A DNA stretch of 64,000 nucleotides, from NCBI GenBank assembly GCA_951799425.1, contig OX637403.1, forward strand, positions 25,572,811-25,636,810. Reading direction: 5' to 3'. This DNA is from Ilex aquifolium. Its lineage: Eukaryota; Streptophyta; Magnoliopsida; Aquifoliales; Aquifoliaceae. The position numbers and the translations under genes were made by a program. The notes below the pieces were generated by a model that was not told the origin of the DNA, did not search any database, and saw only the letters and a program-made list of their open reading frames with translations. This document shows, piece by piece, positions 31,603-43,910 of the stretch (its first letter is position 1; every line of letters begins with the position of its first letter).

Positions 31603-32575
31603 GGGAAAATTTCAACCTCACTCCCTCTAGTTTATCATATCTTCAAAGACATCCCCTCTATTTTTTGAATCTTCAGTGACAACCCCTGTCAGATTAAAAA
31701 TATTAACTAGAATGTAATTTTACTAAATTGCTCATGATATATTTGACGACAAACTTCATCCACACCCCCTTTAAGTAAGTATATCTTCAATGAGACCCCC
31801 TCTGGATAAGCATATCTTCAATGAGACCCCCTGTGTTTTCTAATTTTTTTTACGTATTAAAATTCGAGTGAATTAAAATTCGATTCAAGCTAATTAAAAT
31901 TTATTTTTTTACATATTAAAATTTGAGTCAATTAAAAATTATATTTTTTACGTATGAAAATTTGGGCTAATTAAAATTCTATTTGAGTCAAATAAAAATT
32001 ATTTTTAATCGACTCAAATCAAATTTTAATCAATTCGTATTGAATTTTAATCAGCCAAATTTTAATACATAAAAAATATAAATTTTAATTGACTCAAATT
32101 TTAATAAATCAAATTTTAATTGACACGAATTTTAATAAGTAAAAAAATATAAATTTTAATCGACTCGAAAGCGAATTTTAATCGGCGCCAACAACTCGGG
32201 TAGAGTTCAAATCGACTCAAATTTTAATAGTAAAAAATAAATTTTAATAGGCTCGAATTTTAATACGTTAAAAAAAATAAAATTGATTCATCTTCAATCG
32301 AATTTTAATTGATTCAAATTTTAATATGTAGAAAAATAAATTTTAATCGGCTCGAATTTTAATAAAATTTTATGTAGAAAAATTACTTGAGATTTATATA
32401 GGGGCGTTTTTGGTATTTTAGATTAATTTTTTTTGTTAGAAATGGTAGATTAATGGTAAGGGATGTTAGTGATGTTTAAATATAAACTATAAGGAGTGTC
32501 AGTGATGTTTTTGATAATACAGAGGGTGTCCTTGAAGATATAGTAAACTAGGAGGGGTGTGGCTGAAATTTTTCC
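31603..32575. mobile_element. Mutator-like MITE (973 bp)
   Basis: Flanked by a perfect 9-bp duplication AAGTTTTAA (31,594-31,602 and 32,576-32,584). The ends are GGGAAAATTTCAACCTCACT and, inverted, GGAAAAATTTCAGCCACACC, extending as a long imperfect inverted repeat (tttatcatatcttcaaagac / tttactatatcttcaaggac). The interior, about 31,850-32,390, repeats 'gactcgaattttaat' phrases on both strands. No coding frame. Confidence 0.85.
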
Positions 32576-32584
32576 AAGTTTTAA

Positions 32585-33726
32585 AAATGACAATAATTAA
32601 AAATTGGGGTTTGATACAATGGGTTTAAGAAAAATAGTCCAATAGACCAACAAAACCTATATTTGGATGCAAATTTGAAGCCCTAGACTGTAGTTCTTGC
32701 CCGAGGTACCCCAATGTTTAAACCCATGAACATTGCCACATTGGCTTCAGGGGTGGTTTTTTATGGGGCCAAACTGGATTCAATTGGTAAAATATCTGTG
32801 TACTCCTTAATTTAGTTTGGATTGCTTAAACAAACATAGGTATGGATTAGATTGGCCAATGAACAAATAATCATTTATATGACAAATGTATGGTAATAAT
32901 GATAATAAATTTGTGAGTTCCACGTATGTATTTGTTACTTACCAAATACGGTATAGACAGAATTCATCTATGCACCTCATGTACTCAAAGGTGGGAGTTA
33001 GGTTTTAAAGGATTTGATAACACCAATCTAATCCCTCACCCCAAAATCATCCAAACATGTTGTGGTGGTTCTTGTTGGAGATGGAAGCGACACAGGTTCA
33101 AATATTCCAATTTTGAAGCGGTTCATATCTTGTGCACAATAAGAGTTACAAGTAAGATTCACGAACTTATGTTTCCTTTAATATAGTTTCAGTTGATGGT
33201 AAATCGTTCTTTAGAAATTTTAACTCCCTATATATAATTGAGTTTTTACCGGTATGTGATAAGTGATCTAGAATTGAGGGAGAAAACATATTGCATTTCT
33301 TAATAATTTTTCCTAGCATAATTAAGCAAGAAATATAGTAGTTCTTGTAACTAAAGACTAATTTTTTGACTCAATGTCTCTGCTCCAATAGAACTAAATC
33401 TGAAGGCCCTTATGCACTTTTAACAATATTGCCCTACCCATCTTCCCAATTGTGAAATTGCAGGAGGAGATACAAATTGGACCAAATAGGTACAAGTACA
33501 AGGCCTAGTAAGTAGGAATGACAATGGATTGGAGAATAGTCTCCACTCTCGTACCTGTTTTAAAAAAAATCGTTCATCTCAGATTCTCCGTTGTTAATGG
33601 GGTAAATTTTAATCTCCATCCTTGTCTTGCGGATAAATTTTAATCCCTCTACTTTCACATCGCTCTCCCATAACAATTAATTTCTATAATTTTAAGAAAA
33701 AATCATAACAATTAAAGTACAAATTA
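32585..33726. other. Intergenic stretch without gene
   Basis: Nothing recognisable: AT-rich, no ORF with family motifs, no inverted terminal repeats found by eye. Confidence 0.4.
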
Positions 33727-34734
33727 TCTATATAATAAAGTATAATACAATTCAAATTTCAAAAGATAAACAAAATGACTTTTATTTTTCGCGGTTGAGA
33801 TCTATTTAAATTTTACTTTAAAGTTAATCCGACGGCTAATATTAACATTCCAAATTTAATAGAGAAAATAGGCTCATAATGATGTGTTTGGGGTAATTTT
33901 TTAAAAGTGCTCTATAACTTTTCATAAGTATTTTTAAAAAAAAAAGTAATGTTTGGAACTACCCCACCACCACCACCACCACCACCACCACCATCACTAC
34001 TACCACCACCATCGTCACCCCACCACCACAACTACCTCCACCACCACCACCACCATTACCGCCACTGCTACCACACCATCACCCCTACCACAACAACCAC
34101 CACCACCACACTGCTACAACCCCACCACCATTGTCACCACCCCCCCCCCCACCACCACTCCACCCCCCCACCACCATCACCACTACCACTATCATCGTCA
34201 CCCCACCACCACCACTGTCGCCATCCTCACCACCACCACACCCACCACCATCACAACTACCACCATCCCCATAGCCCCATCATCACCATCACAAACCGCT
34301 GCCGCCACCCTATCATCACTACCACCACCCCACCAGTGCCACACCACCACTATTCCCACTACCACAGCCACCACCGTTGTCGCCACCTTACCACCACCGT
34401 CACTGTCCCACCATCACCCCTATCACCACCACCCCACCACTACCATCACCATTGCCACCTACGGTTGCGACCATCACAACCGATCGTCATCACTCATTAC
34501 AATTATTACCGTCTCCCACCACCACTACTGCCGCCCACCACCACAACCACCACTCGCCCCTACCATCACTCCCACCCACCACCAGAATCACCGCTCTCCC
34601 CCATTACAATCAGTGCTTAAATTCCTTTTTATCTCTTCTATCTTTATAATTTGATTTTATATGTGAATACAAATATGTTTATTGTTGACTTTTTTTTTTA
34701 TTACTCCGTGCCTTCAGGTACGAAAAATAACTAG
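33727..34734 (+). mobile_element. Non-autonomous Helitron (1,008 bp) filled with CCA repeats
   Basis: Starts TCTATATAATAAA after an A (33,726). Ends in a small hairpin (CGTGCC-TTCA-GGTACG, 34,707-34,722, one G-T pair), an 8-base spacer and CTAG, followed by T (34,735). The TC...CTRR termini, near-terminal 3' hairpin, A|T insertion and lack of TSD are the Helitron signature. No Rep/helicase coding. The interior is mostly a degenerate CCA/CAC trinucleotide tract at 33,958-34,615. A second element in the window starts with the same 13 bases (39,807). Confidence 0.75.
33958..34615. repeat. Long degenerate (CCA)n microsatellite
   Basis: About 650 bp of CAC/CCA triplets with scattered CAT, ACT and ACA variants, open in more than one + frame. 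The resulting Pro/Thr/His-rich ORFs are artefacts of composition. Confidence 0.95.
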
Positions 34735-35092
34735 TATATTTATATCACATGATACAATTAAAATCAAAAACAAAGAAATAAGTTAATAAAAGTTCATGAC
34801 TCAAAATTTAAAAGCCTTCAAAGTTATTACTGCAGACTTTTTTTTGATTTATATATAACGGGTTTAACAGGACAGGACAGAGATAAGTTACAGTCCAACC
34901 CCGCAAGAGTTTGTACGGGTATTCCCATATACGTCTACTATCCAATACGCATGATCCATCTCTGGTCCAAACGAGATAGGTTTGAGCGAATCCCTATTTT
35001 CCCTCGTCCACCGCCATCCATACCAGTAAGCACTAAAACAAATACATTTAGGCTTTTGACATCCAGACGGCATCATTTAAAGGCTATCTTCT
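34735..35092. other. Unique stretch before the duplicated block
   Basis: No gene or repeat recognised. It ends where similarity to the second block begins (gctaTcttcttcac at 35,093). Confidence 0.4.
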
Positions 35093-35870
35093 TCACACCA
35101 GGGAAAAAAAAAAAACACTCCAATTTACCTTAATCCTATATTCTTCTTCACAATAATATGAACTTATTCACTTGCACCCCCAATCACATTACCGAAGTTT
35201 TTTTATTTGGTAAAATATCAGAGGCCGATTCATTTTTGAAAGTTGCAAACCATCAACTAAAAGACACCAAAACACATCGGTCGGGATTTTGCAGAATACA
35301 ATCGGATAAATGTGCATAAAATTATAGATAAACAATGTTTTACAAGCCGATGGATTCAAGTTATACCGCGTGTTAAACAAGCCGAGGAATTCAAACCATA
35401 TCACGTCGGCACAAAAACGGTATAAGCAGATTCGATGATAATGACTAGCGACTCGAGTTCAATGATAATGACTCGAGATTAACTCGAATGAGCCGCGTGA
35501 AAATCATGATATATCGGATCAAATTAGTTACGAGTCATTTGAACCATGAACTCATAGTTAATGAGCAGGCAAAACCAATCCTAGAGCTGAAAAGAAGCAC
35601 TTAACACTTGACAATGGTGGGGGAAGAGAAACAGGAAATCAACAACTCCTCCCCTCCCTCTTATCTAAACATGTTACCAAACTCTCCACAAAGCCCAAAT
35701 GATTAACGTACAACATGTCAAACAAGCCATAAAGGAATATATTTTATCAACCATTCTCATACATATATTCAATCAACAATGCAGGGATTGAACTGTATGA
35801 TTTATTTTCGGAACCAAGGATAAGCAACTCTAGAGTAAGAATATGTGTAAGAGGACTGTAAAGCATAAAA

Positions 35871-37302
35871 TCACTTCCACTTCTTGAACTTTCCTCCATG
35901 CATCCCATGCTTATTATGCTTGCCGAATTTCCCGTGCTTCCCATGCTTGAACTTGCCATGCTTGAACTTGCCTTGACCATGTCCATAGTTACCACCATGT
36001 GTCATATGGGCACCTCCATATGGCATTGGCATGTGGCCACCCCCATATGGCATTGGCATGTGGCCACCTCCATATGGCATTTGGGAACTACCATGTATCT
36101 TGTGGGCACCATAAGCTGCTGCTGCGGCTGCAGCACCCCCAGCAAGCATTGCTCCTACTCCAGGTCCATGCCCTGAAAACAGAATGTCAAGGAACTCAGC
36201 ATATAACAACATCAATAAAACATATTTGGATTTTCAACATCCTCATACAACCAAAGCATTAAAATATATGACCACTGGATACATCTCTCCATACTGACAA
36301 TTATCAGGCATTTGCTTACAAACACCTGGATATGCGTGTTCACTCGCCTAAACACTTGGACACACACTAGCAGAGGTATCCATCTTCAATTGTCTTACAA
36401 ACCATGCATACATGGCCTCCAGCAAGCCCATCATAAAGGGTCTTCTTTCTTTCATATGTTTTTTTCTGTCTGTATAGTTGTTCACCATACTTGAACACAT
36501 TAAAGAGAAAAGTAAATAATATTCATATTTATGACGGGGGTCTCACATACATGTCAAAAATATCAAACCCCATGTCTCTGTCCCAACACTTGTCTCTATA
36601 TACATGGTTCATCATAGTTATCCAAGGCAATTTCCAAAATGAAGTTCATTTAACTCGTGTAGAGGGATTTCACGTGAAACCAAGATGAACCCAAATTACC
36701 AGTACTTATAAGCAGGATTAGTAATGACATTTCTACCAACTCAAACATGTCTTCTGGTCATTAAAAGGGCACATTATCATTCTTATCCAGAACATACAGT
36801 ACATTAGACAAACAGTCCTTGTCATCTTGATAATGGATGTATATGCAATTCTACATCCCAAGGCCAAATGTTCTAAAATCAATAACAAGTTATTAGAATC
36901 TGAGAAATTCTATCTATACATTTTTTCAATTACTTCTAACGGAAAGATGTCAATTATTATGAACCACATTTTTGGAGCAAGAACCCGTGAGTAATCATGA
37001 CGTAGTTGCTTGCCAACAAAATCTCAATAGTAAACCAGTTTAGAAACCATACCCGAGTGCTGTGGTGGAGCAGAGGGACCAGCATAACCAGATGGTGGGT
37101 ATGCACCAGGGTATTGTCCTGCTGGTGGATAGCCTTGTGGGGGATATCCCTGGGGAGGGTATCCCTGGGGAGGGTACCCCTGTTGAGGGTATCCTGCTGG
37201 TGGGTAACCTTGGGGAGGGTACTGTCCAGGAAGATAATGACCAAGACTTGAAAACAGCCCTTTGTCAGCTGATTCATCATGCTTGTCCTTCCCACCTCCC
37301 AT
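35871..37302 (-). CDS. Glycine-rich protein A3-like (GRP1)
   Basis: Two exons, 37,302-37,053 and 36,172-35,871 (donor GTATGG, acceptor TTTTCAG), joining in frame to 183 aa. The N-terminal half has MGGGKDKHDESADKGLFSSLGHYLPGQ-type sequence followed by YPPQG/YPPAG repeats (residues about 27-75). The second exon has a small Ala run (AAAAAAA), PYGGGHMPM repeats and a Lys/His/Gly-rich tail (KFKHGKHGKFGKHNKHG...KFKKWK). No signal peptide or clear membrane helix. The layout matches plant 'glycine-rich protein A3' (XYPPX-repeat) proteins, whose function is poorly known. Relative to the second copy it has one fewer YPPQG unit, two fewer PYGGGH units and one extra KFKHG unit. A leader intron of about 1.9 kb precedes the ATG (acceptor TTGCAG near 37,353). 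Confidence 0.9.
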
Positions 37303-39260
37303 GTTTCTTCACAACAAATCAAGTAATACTACCTAAGAATCGACGACGAATCTGCAAGATGAACACAAAGGCAAAGCAAATTGAGCAGGTTTCCTGCGAG
37401 TGAAACACCTTTAAGCCCAGGAATGCTTACAATGATATGCAAAAACTATAATCAAGATCCAATAACCCATCATACATTATGTTTGAACCAATCTACTCGG
37501 CCAATAATTTCAGAATAAGAACACATATTCAACCATCTCTAAAAGTCTGCTCATCAATCTCAAACCCAAACCAAAACAGGTTCAGGTCGGCCATCAATCT
37601 CAAACCCAAACCCAAACATTATTTTTCACTCTCCTTTGTTTTTGCATGTTTTAAAAAAAAAAATTGAGCACTTGAAAGCATGTGAGGTTCAGGTTGGGTA
37701 GTTGTTGAGAACACAACAAAAGAAAAAAAATTGGGTAGTTGCCAGCACACCCTGTGTGCTGACATAAACACAATACATGGTCAACTCTACTGATAACCAC
37801 ATGATGTGTTATACGGGCAACTTTAATTTATGGCAACTTCCTAGCACGTCAACTTGGTAAATAAACTGGCATCCTAATCTCGACAAACAAAAGGAGAAAT
37901 AAGTGTTTTTGTTAAGAAGCTTATACCTGTATGCAGATGCATACCTACAGAAAAGGAAGAGAAGAAGACAGATAAAAAAAAGAGGCAACGGGGAAGAGCT
38001 TCTTTCCATGACCAAGTTAGAGAATTTTAAAATTTGTTTCAGCCAAGAAACCCAACTAAACATGCATGCACCTCAACAAAACAAAACTTGAAGATACAAG
38101 CAAAGTCTAAAACATAAATCTGAATTTTTGGCACGATCCTGAGAGGTGCCTCAAATAGAAGAGCGAATTGGTTGAAATCCAATAAGATCTGATCCATATG
38201 TAGAATATGATAATCGTGCTTTATTAAGCACAATAATGAGACTAGACTAGAGTTCAGACAGAACAAAAACAAACCCAGAGACACAATTAGATTTGTTCGT
38301 TTGATACAACAAATTGCAATGTGTAGCGAAATTCTGATCTAGTGTTTTGAAAAGCAAGTTTTGTATCTAAGAAAATATTCATATATCACATCAATCACAC
38401 CGTTAAAATCAATAAGAGTAAAGATTAAATAAAAATAAACAGGTAGTGGAAAAATTCAAACCTAATATCATAAATAGTCAGTTAAATAGAACAACAAAAC
38501 CAAGTAATTCCAAGTGTTCTGCCTGTAAAATGGCAGCAAACTGATCGCAGAAACTAACTAGAATGACAAAAGAATCTTGTAAAACAACATGAACACAATT
38601 ATATAACATCTTTAGATCAATCATATGTGTTGGGTCAACAATATGCCCTCCCCAACATTTTCGATCTAGTAGGGCGATGTCTGACCTCGTCCTGTTTGTG
38701 TTAAGAGTGCTCTTATCCTAAATAAATTATACCTATTTACATACTAGAAGATCATCAATCAAACCCAATTCAAAAGTGGAGATACCTATGCAACTTAGGA
38801 GAAAATGCAGGATCAGAAAACAAAACAGAACTTCAAGATCCGCAAACATACACATCCTTTGGAGACCCATACAAGCCAAAACCTCAACGTGACTAAAAAC
38901 CAGGCAGATCTGATTAACAAACTTGAGAGCTAAGTAACCCACGTTCCCAACTCATAAAAACAAAGCCAAACCTTGACACAATCAAAATACAAAATAAAAA
39001 ATAAAATAAAATAAAACCCATACACAACAAGAAGCAACCAGATCAACATCTGTTTTCACCCATGAAAAACTTTCCCAAATTACAAGAACCAAGTCAGCAG
39101 AAAACATAGAATCAAAATAGAAATAAACACATTCTTGGCTCATCCCATGATTTCTAAACAACACAAACATCCAAAGTTTTTAGACAATGAGAAACAATAA
39201 GGTCATCCCTAATCTCTATCCACCCACATGCTATCATACCAAGTAAATTACAGGGACACC

Positions 39261-39430
39261 TTGAGAAGCTGGAAGGAGATATTCTGGAGTAATCAATCTT
39301 CAGATAAAATGAATCGTATGGAGAGTGGGATTATATATTGGTTTCTTTTGGATATATATTCGGTCCCATGCGTTACCGCAACGCGTATGTGACGCGTTAA
39401 AAGATCGATAGTGCGTGCTTTACCACGTGT
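39261..39430 (-). promoter_or_regulatory. GRP1 promoter and leader exon
   Basis: The minus strand shows TATATAAT at 39,330-39,337, a G-box CACGTG at 39,424-39,429 and ACGCGT motifs at about 39,380-39,397. The leader exon probably runs from about 39,300 to 39,260 (..CTTCCAGCTTCTCAAG). ACGT/ACGCGT combinations are often found in stress- and ABA-responsive plant promoters; regulation is inferred only. Compared with copy 2, about 45 bp including a GA microsatellite is missing at the leader donor. Confidence 0.6.
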
Positions 39431-39806
39431 ATGGTTTGGTCAACTATGAATTATTTTCTTTATTTGGCAACTACGAAACTTAATTCTCAAGCTATTACTA
39501 TTATCAGAAAGTAGGGGGTCGATTGGAAAAAGTTTGAATTTACAGGGTCATAAGTAAATCATATGGAACTTTATGGCGAGCATATTGTCATTAGAACAAA
39601 GCTAACTAATTATAAGACGATGAACAGAAAAATCAAAAACACATCTCTATATTATATTTTAATGTTGTGGGATATCTGAAATTTTTTTGAATTTTTAATT
39701 TTAGAAAATTATAAAAAGATTAGGTAGGTCTTATGAATTGTTCTTTTAAAAATCTAATGTATATGATAAAGATAATATGTATATATCTAACAACTGTATC
39801 TATTAA

Positions 39807-40387
39807 TCTATATAATAAAATAGAGTTAAGTTTGAATTTTGGAAACAAAATAAAGTTCAGATCGTTTTGAGATAAAACATAAATATATCCAACGGACAAC
39901 GTAATCCCAACATAAAAAACAATTCAGATCATCTTAAAAATTTTGATCTAACGGTCTACAATTAGTACTAAATTTTATTTTCCCATCCAACAACAGTTCA
40001 TGACTCACGCCTCTCTCTCTCCCAATCTCTCACGCCTCATCTCGCTTTCCCAGTTTCATCTCATATACAACTCTAGACTTCAATTGCTCATGTACCTCTC
40101 TCTCTCACTCATACGATGTCTCTCTCTCCCTCATACGATGTCTCTCAGTTACGCCTCTTCTTCTTCTTCTTCTCTCTCTCTCACGTTTAATCTTCTCACT
40201 TCACTCCATCCTCATGCCCTAATCTTCTCTAGGGCTTCCCTTTTTTTTACTCTCTTCCTCTCACTCTATGGAATCATCAGATTAATCCACCGCTGAGAGA
40301 CCCACCACAGGCAAAGTCTAGGTACCCTCTCTTATTCCCTCTCCCTCACTCTTTCTTCGTCTCTCTCCCTCTCTCTATCTTCTAGTT
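39807..40387 (+). mobile_element. Helitron-type 5' end
   Basis: Begins TCTATATAATAAA after an A, the same 13 bases as the Helitron at 33,727, and continues with ccaacggacaac and gatctaacggtc-type phrases, then a CT-rich segment (about 40,000-40,380). The intact target (ttaa|tctacat) is preserved at 55,138 in the duplicate block. I found no convincing 3' hairpin plus CTRR end, so the element may be truncated. Confidence 0.55.
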
Positions 40388-41521
40388 TTCTGCACACACA
40401 CAAATACATAGCACATACACAAAACACACAACACACATGTAGACCACTCCATTGCCACCAACCAAAGTCACCAATCACAACTCCACCCTCTTCTTGCACA
40501 TAAACTGTTTGTTGAAATGCCTCACAAAATAATTTTCCTTGTTTTGATTTGTTTTGGTGGTTTTGTTAATTTGTATGGACTGAGTGTTGTTTTTGGTAGT
40601 TTGATTTTTTTCTATTTTTTGATTGTTATTGGGTAACCCAGTTTAACTTTAACGTTATCAGGTCACGATTGCTATGGTGTCAACACAGATCGTTTGATTT
40701 TCCATGCATGTGATAGAATCCGAAAGATATCTCTGAGGAACAGTGCCTCAAGAATAAGATATTGAGAAAATTCATTTTTTTCTGTCACTTTATTTACTCA
40801 TTCACATTGTACTCCGTGATTAAATTTATTGCCTATCACTTGAGTAATTTCCTTGAGTTTTACTTCAGATCAGAGGCCGTCATTAGTCAGAACATAGGAA
40901 GAAAGTGAGAAATCAGAAGATAAGAACATGTAAACTTCTTGGTGTGTGTACTCTATTTTAAAATTGGTTTGCATCCAATTAGTTTTTTCTTCGCTTTCTT
41001 GATTTTGAAAAATAAAGGCTAAATATCAATCTATGTTTATCAATTGGTGACCTTTTGAACTTGGTGATCCTAGGGTTAAGGCTGGTTCTCAATGAGGGAG
41101 TATTTATTCATTCTTTGGTCCAATTCTCTTTTGATCACCTTGATTTTTTATTTGTATTGACAAATGAACTTAAAAATGCTCATGCTAAAAGTGTTTTTTT
41201 TTATAGTTTATTATAAAATTTGCCTGTATATGTTTTATGTTGTATTTTATTAGGCTTTTAGTTGTAAAGTTTGATATGTAACTTAAGGATCATGAAGGTT
41301 TATGGTGTGTAATGCCTTTGTAATAAATAGTAGTTGCTTTGATTATTTCCACATATTTTCGATGATTTGGCGTTTCTATGCTGCTATGATATCATCTATT
41401 TGGTTTGGAATGTGATTGTCAGACAAGTCTCTATGTTGCTATCTTTTCATTTAATTATTCTATGCCAAATTGTGTTCTTTCTTATAATTTAATAGAATTG
41501 TGTGGTGGTTTAAAATCATGG

Positions 41522-41553
41522 TGATGTAGATTGTATTAGCTTTGATATCAAAT
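41522..41553 (-). repeat. Extra LTR/PBS-like piece outside the left LTR
   Basis: Left of the left LTR the + strand repeats tgatgtagattgt and then gctttgatatcaaat, close to the gctctgataccaaat (PBS) that adjoins the right LTR. So a degenerate PBS sits outside the element, as if a second tandem copy had been there. Confidence 0.55.
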
Positions 41554-42163
41554 TGATGTAGATTGTAATAAGGAAAAATTAGGGATGAGAAGAGAAGAAG
41601 AAGGAGATGAGAAGGGAAGAAGAAGGAGATGAGAAAATAAGAAGAAGGTGATGAGAATAGAGAGAGAATTTGAGGAAGAATGATTCAATATCAATAATCA
41701 ATAATAATCAAAGTCTAGTCCAAAACAAATACCATATCCCCTATATATATATATATAGAGAGCACAAATCCTAAAAGAACTCTAAAAGAAATAAATAGTC
41801 AAAATGACAACTAAACCCTTAAAAGTTAAAATAAAATACTTAAAAGATAAATACTAAAAGTATCTAAATAACTATAATAATTAATCTATAATATCTATCC
41901 AATTCCTACACGATCCCCATCATTCTCCTCCGGTTGAAAAAACTCTCATTCGGAGAGTCTTCAAAGCAGAAGTACGTTAAGAGAGCAGCATGAAGATGAC
42001 AGAACGCCTCATCTAGAATGAAAGAACCATCAACGTCTTTCCATCGATCAGAATAAATGCAAGAATCTCCATTTGTAGCAATGTAAATCTGGTCACGTAG
42101 AACATCATCTATTTGATCTGAAATATGCGATATAAGTGGAAAGATAAGAACTGGAGCTAGTAC

Positions 42164-42649
42164 TTAGGAAGAAACAATTCCACCTGTAGAAACACTGGAT
42201 AATAAAATAGGAGGTTCTGGTGTACCTCGATTATGTAGCATGTCCACAAAATAAAAATCTGGACTAATACTAACATTCAATGGAAAATTAAGCAAATAAG
42301 TATTAGATCCAAATTCAAGAATAACAAAATAATTCTCAGAAGGTTTCAACAAAAAATATTCAATTTGACAAGACATCGATGACAAAGGAGTAACAATAAC
42401 GCCTTGATGGTGAAAATAATTAAGTACCAACTCAAGTGGAATCTTGATAATAGAAATAAAGTCAACTATTTCAGAGGGGAAAGATTTGGGAACAAAGTTA
42501 GATTGACTTGAAATAGGAGACACAAAACAATCACCAAAAGATTTTGAAATAGGTAACTCAATATACTCGACATCTTTCATAAGTGTGGACTCGAAAGAGT
42601 TTTTATCAAGTTCTATTACAAGTGGTGACTCAACATTTGACTCCGGCAA
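42164..42649 (-). CDS. ORF of unknown function in the gag-only element
   Basis: 161 codons from ATG, downstream of the broken gag (minus strand). It contains no zinc knuckle, DTG protease or RT motif. Hydrophobic and Ser-rich segments (PLSSMSCQIEYFLLKPSENYF) are not recognised. It lies between gag and the PPT-side LTR, where pol would normally be. It may be a degraded or novel ORF. Confidence 0.35.
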   Translation of the reverse strand: MPESNVESPLVIELDKNSFESTLMKDVEYIELPISKSFGDCFVSPISSQSNFVPKSFPSEIVDFISIIKIPLELVLNYFHHQGVIVTPLSSMSCQIEYFLLKPSENYFVILEFGSNTYLLNFPLNVSISPDFYFVDMLHNRGTPEPPILLSSVSTGGIVSS

Positions 42650-42682
42650 AGGTTCAAACTCACTTTCTTCAGGTATTGACTT

Positions 42683-43579
42683 TTATTGGTATGAAGGAGG
42701 TGGGCTCTGATCTGATGAAACCGGACAAGGGGATTGGTAGTCGACATGAGTAACATTTTTTTTTGTATGTGAGAGAGTGTCATCCAAATCCATGGTCACC
42801 TTGGAATTTGGAAAACATGCAGAAACAACGTCGACATCATTCAAGTAATCATGATACTGATATGTAGTGGAATTAAAATTGGAAGGTATCTTGTCACGCT
42901 GTTTAGCAGGCTGTGATTGAGAACCCATCAAGCTATAGTTGGATTTCTTATGAAATCTCTCAACCTTTAGAGCATATTGATAGGTTGTAACTAACGTATT
43001 AAAAGTATATTGCTTGACCTCCCTACTAATTTTTTGTCTCAACCCAAGAATAAACTGATCAATTATCCAAGGTTCTTCAACAATGTCATACAAGTACATG
43101 AGATAATCGAACTGGGCAAAGTAATCAGAGACACAAAAAGAATGTTGTCTAAGATTGAGCCATTGGTCATAAACTTGATCTATGTTGGAAGTAGGCACAT
43201 ACTTCTCTTTCAATTTATATCTCATTTCAACCCAAGTGATAGGTGATTCTCCTAAGGGGTCTAGGCTTCTTTGGATTGTTTGTCAATACTGCTTGGCGGA
43301 ACCCTCCAACATCAATTTAGCAAAACGGACGCAATGGGAATCCGACATGCCATGCCAATCAAAATATTCTTCTAAAGTAGTTAATCAATCCAAGAATTGA
43401 TTACGATCTGGAGTACCACAAAATGTAGAAGGATATTTAATTGACTTGGCCATAAGTGTTGAATCCTTGTAGACATACATAGACTTGCTACGATGATGAC
43501 CTCGAGGAGGGACTCTTAAACCGGAGTAAATATGTGGATTAAAGACATCATAGATACTCATGAGTGACTCTTGGAACAA
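42683..43579 (-). pseudogene. Degenerate gag of the non-autonomous element
   Basis: The minus-strand frame reads CGTPDRNQFLD, stop, ..YFRRIFDWHGMSDSHCVRFAKLMLEGSAKQY, stop, QTIQRSLDPLGESPITWVEMRYKLKEKYVP and then a clean stretch QWLNLRQHSFCVSDYFAQFDYLM to 42,683. This is the Retrotrans_gag layout of Ty3/Gypsy elements, with at least two in-frame stops. No zinc knuckle was found. Confidence 0.7.
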
Positions 43580-43769
43580 GAGAATGACACCAAAACAAGT
43601 TCAAGAATGTAATTGACAAATAATTTAGACCCTTTGCAAATTTTTTTAATTTTTCAATGAATAAAAATATCAGTTTCAAATTTCTATATGAGTATGCATA
43701 CCATAATCAAGAGAAAATTCTGAAACTTTTTGAGATGATTCTGTAATTTTATCGATCTGTTGGAGATGT

Positions 43770-43910
43770 TTCTGCAGTTCTGGAACTTCTGAGGGAAGAT
43801 TCTGCAATTTCTGGAACTTTTGGTGGTGGTTCTGCAATTTCTGGAACTTTCTGGGGTGTTTCTGTAATTTTTGGAACAGCTGAGGATGTTGCTGCAATTT
43901 TCAAAACTGT
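43770..43910 (-). repeat. 30-bp minisatellite upstream of gag
   Basis: Units start at 43,770, 43,800, 43,830, 43,860 and 43,890 (ttctgcaatttctggaact...). The minus strand keeps an open frame with a 10-residue repeat of FQKLQ type. It lies in the leader of the gag-only element. Confidence 0.85.

Larger units (their letters stand above)
35093..39806. repeat. Segmental duplication, copy 1 (4.7 kb, with GRP1)
   Basis: Collinear and nearly identical with 50,427-55,138, in direct orientation about 15.3 kb apart, covering the 3' flank, both coding exons, the leader intron, the promoter and upstream DNA of the glycine-rich protein gene. Similarity stops at 39,806 exactly where a Helitron-type TC end begins. 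Confidence 0.95.

Noticed and set aside
33949..34654. Two overlapping Pro/Thr/His-rich ORFs over 220 codons
   Set aside because: They arise from the CCA triplet tract, which is open in several frames; no family motif.
35898..36262. Two + strand ORFs over the GRP1 second exon (also 51,291-51,800 over GRP2)
   Set aside because: Shadows of the repetitive coding exon on the other strand.
40660..40764. 34-codon open stretch in the array unit after an AG acceptor-like site
   Set aside because: In the unit at about 46,070 the same frame has a stop, so coding is not conserved.
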